The translations under genes and the position numbers were made by a program. The notes under the pieces are model-generated. The model was given only the letters and a program-made list of their open reading frames with translations. It was not told where the DNA came from and made no database searches. Source: Candidatus Woesearchaeota archaeon (GTDB lineage Archaea > Nanobdellota > Nanobdellia > Woesearchaeales > WJIZ01). From it: DNA of 7,817 nt. The stretch is taken from the NCBI GenBank assembly GCA_018303575.1, contig JAGVXW010000079.1, positions 1-7,817 of the forward strand, read 5' to 3'. Below are positions 1 to 6,239 of this stretch, in pieces. Each line of letters begins with the position of its first letter. Position 1 is the stretch's first letter.

Positions 1-1215
1 ATACTTGCCCGTAGTATTCACAACCGGGCACGCCGAGCATGAGCCGTTGTGCTGGTATTTTGACAGGTCAAGGAACTTGGAGTTGCTCTCCCCTAAAGCG
101 CTCCTGTTGTCAAAGTTCATCAGCAGCACCAAAGAATCGTTGTAGAACGTGTAATTGGTGCCGTTCCACGTGAACGCAACCTCATTCAAAGACGAATCGA
201 TGATGCTGGTATTGATTTGCGCGTAGAGGGTGCTCAGCGCCGCTCCATCCGCCGGCGTGGGGGACGTGAAGCTGATTGCTGGCGGGGTGCCGAGCGTAAC
301 AGTTCTCAGCTCGGTCTGGTTCCGGTTGCCCAGCGTGTCGCGGGCGTAGGCCTGGAAGGTATAGATTTGGCTCTCAGTCAGGTTGGACTGGTTCGTATAG
401 AGGCTCCAGTCCGAAGAATTGTACTTGGTGAGGGAGGTGAGGTAGAGCTGCTGAATCTCGGATGATGAAAGCGTGCGGTTCCAGATGGCGACGTCATCTA
501 ACGTCATGAGTCGGGGTGCAAAGGCTGTTGCGCCAAGCGTGAGGTAGGGGTTTGTTGGAGAAGTCATAGAACTTGGCACAGCAACAGAGGCTATGTAGGT
601 TCCGTTTACATAAAGATACAAGGTACTGGCATTTTTTACGCCGACAATATGGTACCAGGTGTTGTTAGCGAAATCCGTATTTTCGCCTCCTGGCCCAACA
701 GCATTAAATCCGATATTACCTGCGTCATATCTCCAATGGATTCTGTTGGGGCTAGACTCGACAGCCCAGATGCCGGGCACTCTATCTGTTTCGTCACCTT
801 TAACCGCCAGTATTTGGTCCCAACCCCCATCCCCTGGTGGAAGATACATCCAAAAAGAGACAGTATGCGTGTCAGGAACGCTAAAACCTGAAACATTGAT
901 CTTATCATCGCTGTTATCAAACGTCCTCGCCCCGCCATACTTTCCGGTAGCGTTGAGCGTCGGGCACGTTGTCCCAGAGCAGGTGCCGTTGTTCTTGGAG
1001 TTCGACAGGTCGAGCACCTGCGAGTCGTTCTCCCCTAAAGCGCTTCTGTTGTCGAGGTTCATCAGCAGCGTCAAAGATCCATTGTAGATTGTGGTGTTCG
1101 TGCCGTTCCAGTTGAACACAATCTCATCCAATGAGGATTCGATGATGCTGGCGTTGATTTGGAGGGAAGGAGAGGTCGAGCCGTTCGCCGGCGTGGGAGA
1201 TGCGAAGCTGATCTG
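1..1215 (-). repeat. Diverged tandem repeat of the LamG-linker unit, period about 940 bp
   Basis: Positions 1-255 align with 937-1195, the offset moving from 936 to 942 because of a two-codon difference. The longest exact match I found is 16 bp (87-102 against 1029-1044), and many shorter exact stretches surround it. Both copies encode the same order: SPTPA(N/D)G, SII(E/D)SSL, WNGTN, LLMN(L/F)DNRSALGE, LDLS and GKY. A more diverged third copy lies near 2030-2110 (WNSTNISIYNAS). This is internal duplication of an Ig-like linker plus the entry to a LamG domain, the usual way such adhesins lengthen. The leftmost unit is cut by the window edge. Confidence 0.75.
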
Positions 1216-4200
1216 CGGCCCGGTGAGGTCGACCGTGAGCGTCCTCTGGCCCGTGGAGTTGGAGCCGCCCGCTGTCGTCGCCTGGGCGCGGTAGGAATAG
1301 TTTCCGTCGGCGGGCAGGGGGCTCGAGACAAAGGTCCAGTTGTTGTTCGCGGTAGAGATGTCCCTCTGCACCAAAAACAGCGCGCTGGCGTAGAGCTGCT
1401 GGATCTGGACGGCTGAGAACGTCGTGTTCCACAGCGCGACCTGGTCGATGACTCCTTCAAGGGGAGCCTGGCCGTCTCCGCCGGCGTAGGTGCCGAAGCG
1501 GATGGTCATCGGGCTGATGGGGATGTAAAGCCCGCCGGTGTACGGCTGCGTGACCGGCTGGCTGCCGTTCACCGAGATGCCGATCACCCCGGAAAAGGGG
1601 TCGTAATAGGCCAAAACATAGTACCAGGAGCCGTAGCTGAGGTTCCTGTTCCAGCTCACCTGCTTTGCGACGTTGCTTCCGTCCTGGAAGACCGCGAACG
1701 TGAGGTTGCTCGAGGTGTTGTAATAGAGCCAGTACTGGAGGGTCGAGATGGTATCGGAGACGGAGAGGGTGTTCACCTCATAGGTGGACCGGGTGAGGTT
1801 GACCCAGAGGCCGAGGGTGAAGCTCTTGTTCGCGAAGGTGAAGTTGGCCCTGGAGTTGCCGGCGGCTGTGAGGGACTCGATGGGCTCGGGCTCAAGCTCC
1901 ACTCCGAAGCCGTACTTTGCCCAAACAGTCTCATTGACGTTCCCCACCAGGCCTGCCCCAGTGGCGTACGGGCCGAGGTCCTTGACAATGGTGGCACCCT
2001 CTCCCGCGGAACTGACATTGCCCATGGGCAGGAACAGCATCAGGGAAGCGTTGTAGATTGAGATGTTGGTGCTGTTCCAGACCCATTCGAATTCCGTGAG
2101 GTTTCCTGAGTTTGTACGGACAGAGACATTGATGGTGAAGTTCTGTCCGCCCACCGTTCCGTCAGAGGGGGTCGGGTCCTGGAAGGAGATAAGGTCGATC
2201 GACGGGTCGATGATATGGTCGAACTCCAGGGAAGAGCCGAGCACGCGCAGGTCGAAGGTGTCCGCTGTGCCGTTCAGGCCGGTGAGGTACACGGAATATC
2301 TTCCTTCCGTGATGTTGGGGAACTCGGCGACCTGCGCTGATGTGTTCGCAACGTACACGGCGATGGAGCCGAGCGTGATGTCCCTGTTGGAGGAGAGCGG
2401 AATCTCGAATCTCACGCGCACGGTCTCGTTGTTGAAAATCTGGGGTGACCAGTTCCCGTCCCGCGCAGCGATAGAGGCGGTGATGTCCTCGATGAACGTG
2501 AGGTTCTCGTCCAGGTGCTCCGCCCTGGCAACAAGGATGATCTCGTACGTCTGGCTGCTCAGGCTCGGCACGGTCCATTCAAGATAATCTACCTTGCCGT
2601 CAAGGTCTGTGTCATAGCCGTCGAAAGGCACCGCCGCCCCGCCATGGTAGAGCTTCACCCGGCCCGGCTCGGTGTTGGGGACGCTCGCGAAGGCCAGGAT
2701 GTCCGTGTAATGGATGTCGGAGGAAATTGTAACGCGCTTGCCGTTCGGGATGGGCTCTTCGAAAGCTGTCGGCCCTTCTGTGTAATATTCAATCTCCGCC
2801 TCCGCAACATCAGGCAGCAGCAGCGCGGTCTCGTTCAAAGCAGGGATTTCCCGAACGGCAAAGCCGGTGATGCCTCCTGACACAAGCTTCTTCATGCCTC
2901 CGGCCACCCTTGCCGTGCCCGCCTCCCAAGCTAATTGCCGCTCCTCGCTGAGAAGCTCTGCGCTGGGCTGTTCCGCAAGCTTCTTGCGCGCCTCCTCAAG
3001 CTCGCGGTCCAGCTCGTACTGCCTGAGGCTCTCGATCCTGCCCTCGTCAACGATTTCCACGTCCCGGTCGTCGAGCTCCTCCCCGCCGACGCGCACGGTC
3101 ACGTTGAGAGGCCGGTGCTCGAGGACAACCCTGCCGTTCTCCACAGGCGCCTCAAGGAGCCACCGCACCGGCTCTCCCACCTTGACGCGCTGCGGGATTG
3201 CGGCGCTTGCGTTAACGGCCACGACAGGCCCGCTCTTATCTGCGGCGGTAATCGTGATGATGTTCGACACCGCCATCCCCGCAGCGTCCTTCGCCGTGAA
3301 GAACGTGAACATGGGGGAAGCATTGGCGGTCAGCACCGCCTTCATCCCATCAAACGTAACGTCCAGCCCAGGCGCAGGATAGACGGTGAACTCCAGGGGG
3401 TCGTTCTCGGGGTCTGATGCGTAGAGGGACAGGTCGAGCGCGTACGGCTCTCCCTTCCTGAGCGTGAGGTTGGGCAGCGCCGAGAACCTTGGCGCCTCGT
3501 TGCGCCTGCCGAGATACGTGTAATTCGAGATTGTGATGCTGCCGGAGAGTACCTCGACGCGCAACGCGTACGGCCCGGTGGAGTCGCGCAGGCCGCACGC
3601 CTCCCCGCACGAGCCGGGAAGCTGCCGCTGCCCGAAGAGGTCGACGAGGATGCGGCTGCGGTTGCTGTATCTCACGTCAGAGAAAGCGTTCCTGGGGTCG
3701 ACGCTGATGTTGGCGAACGCGAGCTGCGCCGTGACAACCGTCCTTTCCGTCACGCCCGGCTTCTGGCTGTGCAGGTAGAGCGTCTCGTTCCACTGCCCTC
3801 CTTTCTGCTCAGCGTCGAGGAACGCGCAGCAGATCCCGTCGCCGAAGCAGGCGCGCGTGTCCGCGTACGAATAAACCGTGCATGCGCTTTCATCCAGATT
3901 TGCGGCTGGGGTGATGGCGACAACCCCCGGCGCTGTCCTGGAAAGGGTGAAGCTCCCGGCCAATGTCGCTCCTTCAACGGGGATGCCGGAGATATCAGGC
4001 CGCTCATCGACGAGCACGTATTCCCTTGAGGAATCGAGGAGCGTCACTTTGCCCCTGAACCCTGCGCTGTGCGAGCCGTCCACCCAGAAGCTCGACATCC
4101 CTGAGATCCCGAGCGGCACGACAGCGTCAGAGGCGAACGTCCGGCCGAGCGCGATGGTCCCCGGGCCGCCCGTGACCAGGCCGACGAGGGAAGGGGTGAG

Positions 4201-4749
4201 CAGGGCGATGAAGCCGAGCGCGAGCGCCACGAGCAGGAGCGCCGTGATCCCGGGATGGGGAGGCTGCAGCAGACGCTCGTTCAGATGATGATGGATGCGT
4301 TTGCCCCTCTCCCGCGCATAGGCCTCGCAGGCTGAAAGCCACTCGTGCCTTGTTTTGCCTTCATGTTTTTGTTCATGCGCCCGTTTGAGATGCTCTGCGC
4401 TGATGCGGCCTTTCCGGTGATGTCGCTCCAGATGGTGGATCTGCCTCGAAACAACGTGGGCATGCGCGAGGCAGGAATGCAAATCTTTGCTCTCCTTGAA
4501 GAGATCGCGGAAACTCGGAACAATCAAGGAAAGGGTGTGCGGCCGTGGCTCAATCAAGGATGGCGCCGGCCGGACGGGAGTCGGCGCTGGTCTGGCTGGG
4601 GTCGGTCGTGGCGCCGCTGGCCGGGGTTCAGTCGGTGGCGACGGCCGGACGGGGGTTGCCCCCGTCGGGGTGTCCGGCGAGCATTGCGAAGCAATGCGAC
4701 GGCCGCCAAAACTAAGTTTTGCCCTGTCCGGCCTTGCCGCAGTGCTCAT
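1..4749 (-). CDS. Giant membrane-anchored surface protein with LamG-type repeats (partial, C-terminus off left edge)
   Basis: One minus-strand frame stays open from an ATG at 4749 to the window edge, giving 1583 codons with no stop. Residues 1-165 are probably cytoplasmic: a Pro/Ala/Arg-rich stretch (about 22-60), then a His/Lys/Arg-rich helical stretch. A hydrophobic segment at about 168-192 (ITALLLVALALGFIALL) follows basic residues, suggesting a signal anchor with the C-terminus outside. Outside are beta-rich modules: a Cys-containing module (about 285-395, with CFGDGICC), a cadherin-like module (about 414-505, YASDPENDPLEFTVY), a charged, probably helical stretch (about 565-600), and a region (about 640-850, with DTDLDGKVDYLEW and SQTYEIILV) that I recall from DPANN surface proteins. 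LamG-type modules follow at about 880-1127 and 1204-1437, with a third starting near 1517. NxS/T sequons are very frequent, fitting a glycosylated cell-surface or adhesion role. The start is fixed by the ATGA overlap and GGAGG. Ligand unknown; LamG calls rest on motif reading only. Confidence 0.9.
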   Translation of the reverse strand, partial: MSTAARPDRAKLSFGGRRIASQCSPDTPTGATPVRPSPPTEPRPAAPRPTPARPAPTPVRPAPSLIEPRPHTLSLIVPSFRDLFKESKDLHSCLAHAHVVSRQIHHLERHHRKGRISAEHLKRAHEQKHEGKTRHEWLSACEAYARERGKRIHHHLNERLLQPPHPGITALLLVALALGFIALLTPSLVGLVTGGPGTIALGRTFASDAVVPLGISGMSSFWVDGSHSAGFRGKVTLLDSSREYVLVDERPDISGIPVEGATLAGSFTLSRTAPGVVAITPAANLDESACTVYSYADTRACFGDGICCAFLDAEQKGGQWNETLYLHSQKPGVTERTVVTAQLAFANISVDPRNAFSDVRYSNRSRILVDLFGQRQLPGSCGEACGLRDSTGPYALRVEVLSGSITISNYTYLGRRNEAPRFSALPNLTLRKGEPYALDLSLYASDPENDPLEFTVYPAPGLDVTFDGMKAVLTANASPMFTFFTAKDAAGMAVSNIITITAADKSGPVVAVNASAAIPQRVKVGEPVRWLLEAPVENGRVVLEHRPLNVTVRVGGEELDDRDVEIVDEGRIESLRQYELDRELEEARKKLAEQPSAELLSEERQLAWEAGTARVAGGMKKLVSGGITGFAVREIPALNETALLLPDVAEAEIEYYTEGPTAFEEPIPNGKRVTISSDIHYTDILAFASVPNTEPGRVKLYHGGAAVPFDGYDTDLDGKVDYLEWTVPSLSSQTYEIILVARAEHLDENLTFIEDITASIAARDGNWSPQIFNNETVRVRFEIPLSSNRDITLGSIAVYVANTSAQVAEFPNITEGRYSVYLTGLNGTADTFDLRVLGSSLEFDHIIDPSIDLISFQDPTPSDGTVGGQNFTINVSVRTNSGNLTEFEWVWNSTNISIYNASLMLFLPMGNVSSAGEGATIVKDLGPYATGAGLVGNVNETVWAKYGFGVELEPEPIESLTAAGNSRANFTFANKSFTLGLWVNLTRSTYEVNTLSVSDTISTLQYWLYYNTSSNLTFAVFQDGSNVAKQVSWNRNLSYGSWYYVLAYYDPFSGVIGISVNGSQPVTQPYTGGLYIPISPMTIRFGTYAGGDGQAPLEGVIDQVALWNTTFSAVQIQQLYASALFLVQRDISTANNNWTFVSSPLPADGNYSYRAQATTAGGSNSTGQRTLTVDLTGPQISFASPTPANGSTSPSLQINASIIESSLDEIVFNWNGTNTTIYNGSLTLLMNLDNRSALGENDSQVLDLSNSKNNGTCSGTTCPTLNATGKYGGARTFDNSDDKINVSGFSVPDTHTVSFWMYLPPGDGGWDQILAVKGDETDRVPGIWAVESSPNRIHWRYDAGNIGFNAVGPGGENTDFANNTWYHIVGVKNASTLYLYVNGTYIASVAVPSSMTSPTNPYLTLGATAFAPRLMTLDDVAIWNRTLSSSEIQQLYLTSLTKYNSSDWSLYTNQSNLTESQIYTFQAYARDTLGNRNQTELRTVTLGTPPAISFTSPTPADGAALSTLYAQINTSIIDSSLNEVAFTWNGTNYTFYNDSLVLLMNFDNRSALGESNSKFLDLSKYQHNGSCSACPVVNTTGKY
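4671..4732 (-). repeat. In-frame double-hairpin palindromic insertion flanked by 8-bp direct repeats
   Basis: An 8-bp direct repeat, TGTCCGGC on the plus strand, occurs at 4671-4678 and 4725-4732. Between the copies sit two perfect hairpins: GCATTGC-GAA-GCAATGC (4681-4697) and CAAAAC-TAA-GTTTTG (4707-4721). The distance from repeat to repeat is 54 bp, exactly 18 codons, so the surface-protein frame continues, adding roughly RAKLSFGGRRIASQCS to the start of its Pro-rich N-terminal region. This looks like a small palindromic element inserted into a tolerant linker, comparable in concept to Rickettsia palindromic elements. The insertion history is inferred. Confidence 0.6.
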
Positions 4750-5312
4750 CTCTTCCTCCGCGCCCGGGAAACAACCGTGTAGATGGTGCGCTGGTCGCGG
4801 TGCAGGAGCCGCGCGATGTCGGCGAAGCGAAGGCCGGCTTTGGTGTGCAGGTAGAGGCAGACCGCCTCCAGGATGGAAAGCTCAGGCGCAAGGGCCGAGC
4901 CGGGGATAAACAAATGAGGGCGGGGCACGCGAAGCTTGCGGAAGTTGATGTCCTTCAATTCCAGATCTATGACCAGCGGCGCAACGGCGTTGCGGTAGCT
5001 GATGCTCACCGTAGACGCGGACCGGTGCGTGAGCCGCGCGATAGCTTGCACCGGCAGTTGCAAAACATCGCGGCAGTATTTCACCACGGCCTCCAGCGGC
5101 CCCAGCTCCGAGCGGAAGATTCCGACAGGGATTGACGCGTAGCGCTCGGCGTGCGAAGCCAGCTCCATCGCAGACTGGGAAGAAAGTCCAGCTCCTTCGA
5201 AGGACGCGAGAAGAGCGCCTGCCTCAGCCAGCGCGCTCTGGTGCTCGGACGCGACAGCGGAGAGGTACTGCTGGCTGAAGCGGCTCGCCTTCTGGGTTCC
5301 TATGGCCTTCAC
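4746..5312 (-). CDS. Tandem helix-turn-helix protein (sigma-70 region 4-like), 188 aa
   Basis: Two related halves are visible. Residues 61-110 contain LEAVVKYCRDVLQLPVQAIA followed by RLTHRSASTVSISYRNA. Residues 145-186 contain LEAVCLYL, then FADIARLLHRDQRTIYTVVS and RARRKR. Each ends in an IA-x-L-x-x-R type helix-turn-helix with a basic tail, so DNA binding is likely. I recall similar tandem-HTH proteins of unknown role in DPANN genomes, but no characterised member. The start is GTG: no in-frame ATG lies between it and an upstream in-frame TAA. The stop overlaps the ATG of the surface-protein gene, so the two are translationally coupled, and it may control that gene or its own operon. Residues 1-55 are Ala/Ser/Gln-rich and helical. 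It is not a true sigma factor: regions 2 and 3 are absent. Confidence 0.85.
   Translation of the reverse strand: MKAIGTQKASRFSQQYLSAVASEHQSALAEAGALLASFEGAGLSSQSAMELASHAERYASIPVGIFRSELGPLEAVVKYCRDVLQLPVQAIARLTHRSASTVSISYRNAVAPLVIDLELKDINFRKLRVPRPHLFIPGSALAPELSILEAVCLYLHTKAGLRFADIARLLHRDQRTIYTVVSRARRKR
4755..4759 (-). promoter_or_regulatory. Perfect GGAGG ribosome-binding site for the surface-protein gene
   Basis: On the minus strand GGAGG ends 5 nt before the ATG at 4749. It lies within the last codons of the tandem-HTH gene, whose TGA overlaps the ATG as ATGA. This decides the start of the surface protein and argues for coupled translation. Confidence 0.85.
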
Positions 5313-5329
5313 TTGGTTCAGCTCATATA

Positions 5330-5670
5330 TTTTGTGAGTAGTTTTACACGTAATAATTCTTTAATTTATTATAAGGTAATCCCATCCGACGGACTTTAGA
5401 AGGAAAGACATCAATAAATATGTTTTGTAAGTAAATTTTTACATAGTTAAAGAATAAGTTATTATTCTGTAATAACCGCCTTCCCGTTTTTCCATACTGA
5501 TAGGGGATTTTTCTCATCTATTGTAGGCCATTTATGCATACCAGTTTAAAAATGTTGTGTATTATGTAGTGATTTTTTCCCAGGATCTCATTATGTAAGT
5601 AAGCTGCCGCAAAAGAGAAAACTTCCTCTCTTATTCTGTTTACCCCATTATTTTTGTATTTTGTGAGTAA
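5330..5670 (+). repeat. Four copies of a 12-bp TTTTGTRAGTAA motif
   Basis: Copies are TTTTGTGAGTAG (5330-5341), TTTTGTAAGTAA (5423-5434), TTATGTAAGTAA (5591-5602) and TTTTGTGAGTAA (5659-5670), all in the same orientation. The first and last share 13 identical bases (5328-5340 and 5657-5669). The first falls in the presumed leader of the tandem-HTH gene and the last about 75 bp upstream of the winged-helix promoter. They could be operator sites for one of the two neighbouring DNA-binding proteins, although AT-richness raises the chance expectation. Confidence 0.45.
5365..5374 (-). promoter_or_regulatory. Possible TATA box for the tandem-HTH/surface-protein unit
   Basis: The minus strand reads TTATAATAAA here, about 57 bp upstream of the GTG. 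With the usual archaeal spacing of about 25 bp, transcription would start near 5344 and give a leader of about 30 nt. A second AT-rich stretch (5324-5333) lies too close to the GTG to serve this start. No convincing BRE is visible, so the call is weak. Confidence 0.35.
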
Positions 5671-5736
5671 TAATTAGCATATCTATTGAGCTAACCAGCT
5701 TCGCAGGGTGGTTTTTGACATGCGGGTATAGGGAAG

Positions 5737-5750
5737 CGAATCTTTATATA
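5737..5750 (+). promoter_or_regulatory. BRE/TATA promoter of the winged-helix gene
   Basis: CGAATCTTTATATA shows an archaeal-type TATA box (TTTATATA, 5743-5750) preceded by a purine-containing BRE-like stretch. The ATG lies 32 bp beyond the box, predicting a leader of only a few to about ten nucleotides. A GGGGG run (5773-5777), 4 nt before the ATG, may act as a Shine-Dalgarno if it is transcribed. Confidence 0.6.
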
Positions 5751-5781
5751 GAAGTCCGTCTCTAGGTCTTCTGGGGGAAAG

Positions 5782-6171
5782 ATGGTCATATTATTCGACG
5801 CGTTCAACCTGCCGGAGGACATCTTCGAGATTCTCTTCGCCACGAAGCAGCAGAAGATCGTCGCAAAAGTTTTGGTGAAGGCGATGAAGAACAACGGCAG
5901 CCAGTTCACCAAGACCGAGATGAGCTTCATCGCCACCAAGCTGCACGAGGGCGAATATGTGACGGAGATCGACGAGCCCGAATACCGGGGAAAGAAAGTG
6001 AAGCTCTCTTATAATAAGAGGCAGTTCTACGACCGGATCCTCACCCCGATGAAGAGCATGGGGCTCATCTATTACGATCTCTATAAAAAAACCTACATCC
6101 TCTCGGACAAGTTCAACCGCGAGCTGCAGAAGATCGGCATCATGTGGCTGCAGGAGCTGAAGAAGGCGTAA
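5782..6171 (+). CDS. Small winged-helix-like DNA-binding protein, 129 aa
   Basis: I do not recognise a named family. The predicted layout fits a winged helix-turn-helix: helix 1 at about 21-38 (TKQQKIVAKVLVKAMKNN), helix 2 at about 44-54 (TKTEMSFIATKL), a candidate recognition helix at about 77-93 (YNKRQFYDRILTPMKSM), then GLIYYDLYKKTYILS as the beta wing and a C-terminal helix. Lys-rich and without membrane segments or Cys, it is probably cytoplasmic. The ATG start is supported by a TATA box 32 bp upstream and a GGGGG run 4 nt before it. Its last 71 bp, ending exactly at the TAA, recur beyond the ATPase gene. It may regulate the neighbouring cassette or the divergent surface-protein unit; both are guesses. 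Confidence 0.75.
   Translation: MVILFDAFNLPEDIFEILFATKQQKIVAKVLVKAMKNNGSQFTKTEMSFIATKLHEGEYVTEIDEPEYRGKKVKLSYNKRQFYDRILTPMKSMGLIYYDLYKKTYILSDKFNRELQKIGIMWLQELKKA
6101..6171 (+). repeat. Left copy of 71-bp direct repeat
   Basis: This is the 3' end of the winged-helix gene, encoding its last 22 complete codons and ending exactly with the TAA stop. It matches 7579-7649 with two mismatches (6144 G to A and 6149 T to C in the right copy). The period is 1478 bp and encloses the ATPase gene with its promoter. Here the repeat is part of an intact gene. Confidence 0.95.
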
Positions 6172-6191
6172 TCTCAGCTAGGAAGATCCTG

Positions 6192-6203
6192 CTTCTATAG
6201 AAG
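6192..6203. promoter_or_regulatory. 12-bp perfect palindrome CTTCTATAGAAG
   Basis: CTTCTATAGAAG is fully self-complementary and ends inside the BRE of the ATPase promoter. A dimeric regulator bound here would compete with TFB. A shorter relative, ATATAGAAG, occurs at the winged-helix promoter (5746-5754). Function is inferred. Confidence 0.4.
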
Positions 6204-6219
6204 GAAACATTTATAAATA
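6203..6219 (+). promoter_or_regulatory. Strong BRE/TATA promoter of the ATPase gene, probably leaderless
   Basis: GGAAAC (6203-6208) directly precedes TTTATAAATA (6210-6219), close to the archaeal consensus. The box is centred about 26 bp before the ATG at 6240, so transcription should start on or next to the ATG and produce a leaderless mRNA; no Shine-Dalgarno is present. AGGAAAC (6202-6208) and GTTTCCT (6220-6226) form an inverted repeat around the box, so a BRE-like element also sits on the opposite strand. Confidence 0.75.
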
Positions 6220-6239
6220 GTTTCCTCTTATATGCTACC

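Larger units (their letters stand above)
5313..5781. other. AT-rich divergent intergenic region
   Basis: About 470 bp separate the starts of two divergent genes. The region is visibly AT-rich compared with its flanks. It holds promoter-like sequences at both ends, a repeated 12-bp motif, an AT-rich 7-bp stem hairpin (5451-5457 with 5462-5468) and a weaker hairpin (5613-5618 with 5627-5632). I see no tRNA, rRNA or convincing open reading frame. Several T runs could end a small RNA, but nothing shows that one is made. Confidence 0.6.

Noticed and set aside
2063..3417. Long plus-strand open frames (for example 2063-2587, 2867-3382 and 2935-3417) opposite the surface protein
   Set aside because: They lie antisense to a continuous 1583-codon frame with clear protein motifs, have low-complexity or Arg-rich translations and no recognisable domains or start signals.
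4281..4523. Short minus-strand open frame starting at 4523 (80 aa)
   Set aside because: It is a +1 shadow inside the N-terminal part of the surface protein, whose frame is continuous and supported by the ATGA overlap.
4746..5312. Calling the 188-aa protein a sigma factor
   Set aside because: Only region-4-like HTH units are present, and the BRE/TATA promoters point to archaeal transcription, which does not use sigma factors.
5313..5781. CRISPR array or tRNA/small RNA gene in the AT-rich intergenic region
   Set aside because: The repeated motif is only 12 bp with irregular spacing, and no cloverleaf or strong GC-rich stem is visible.
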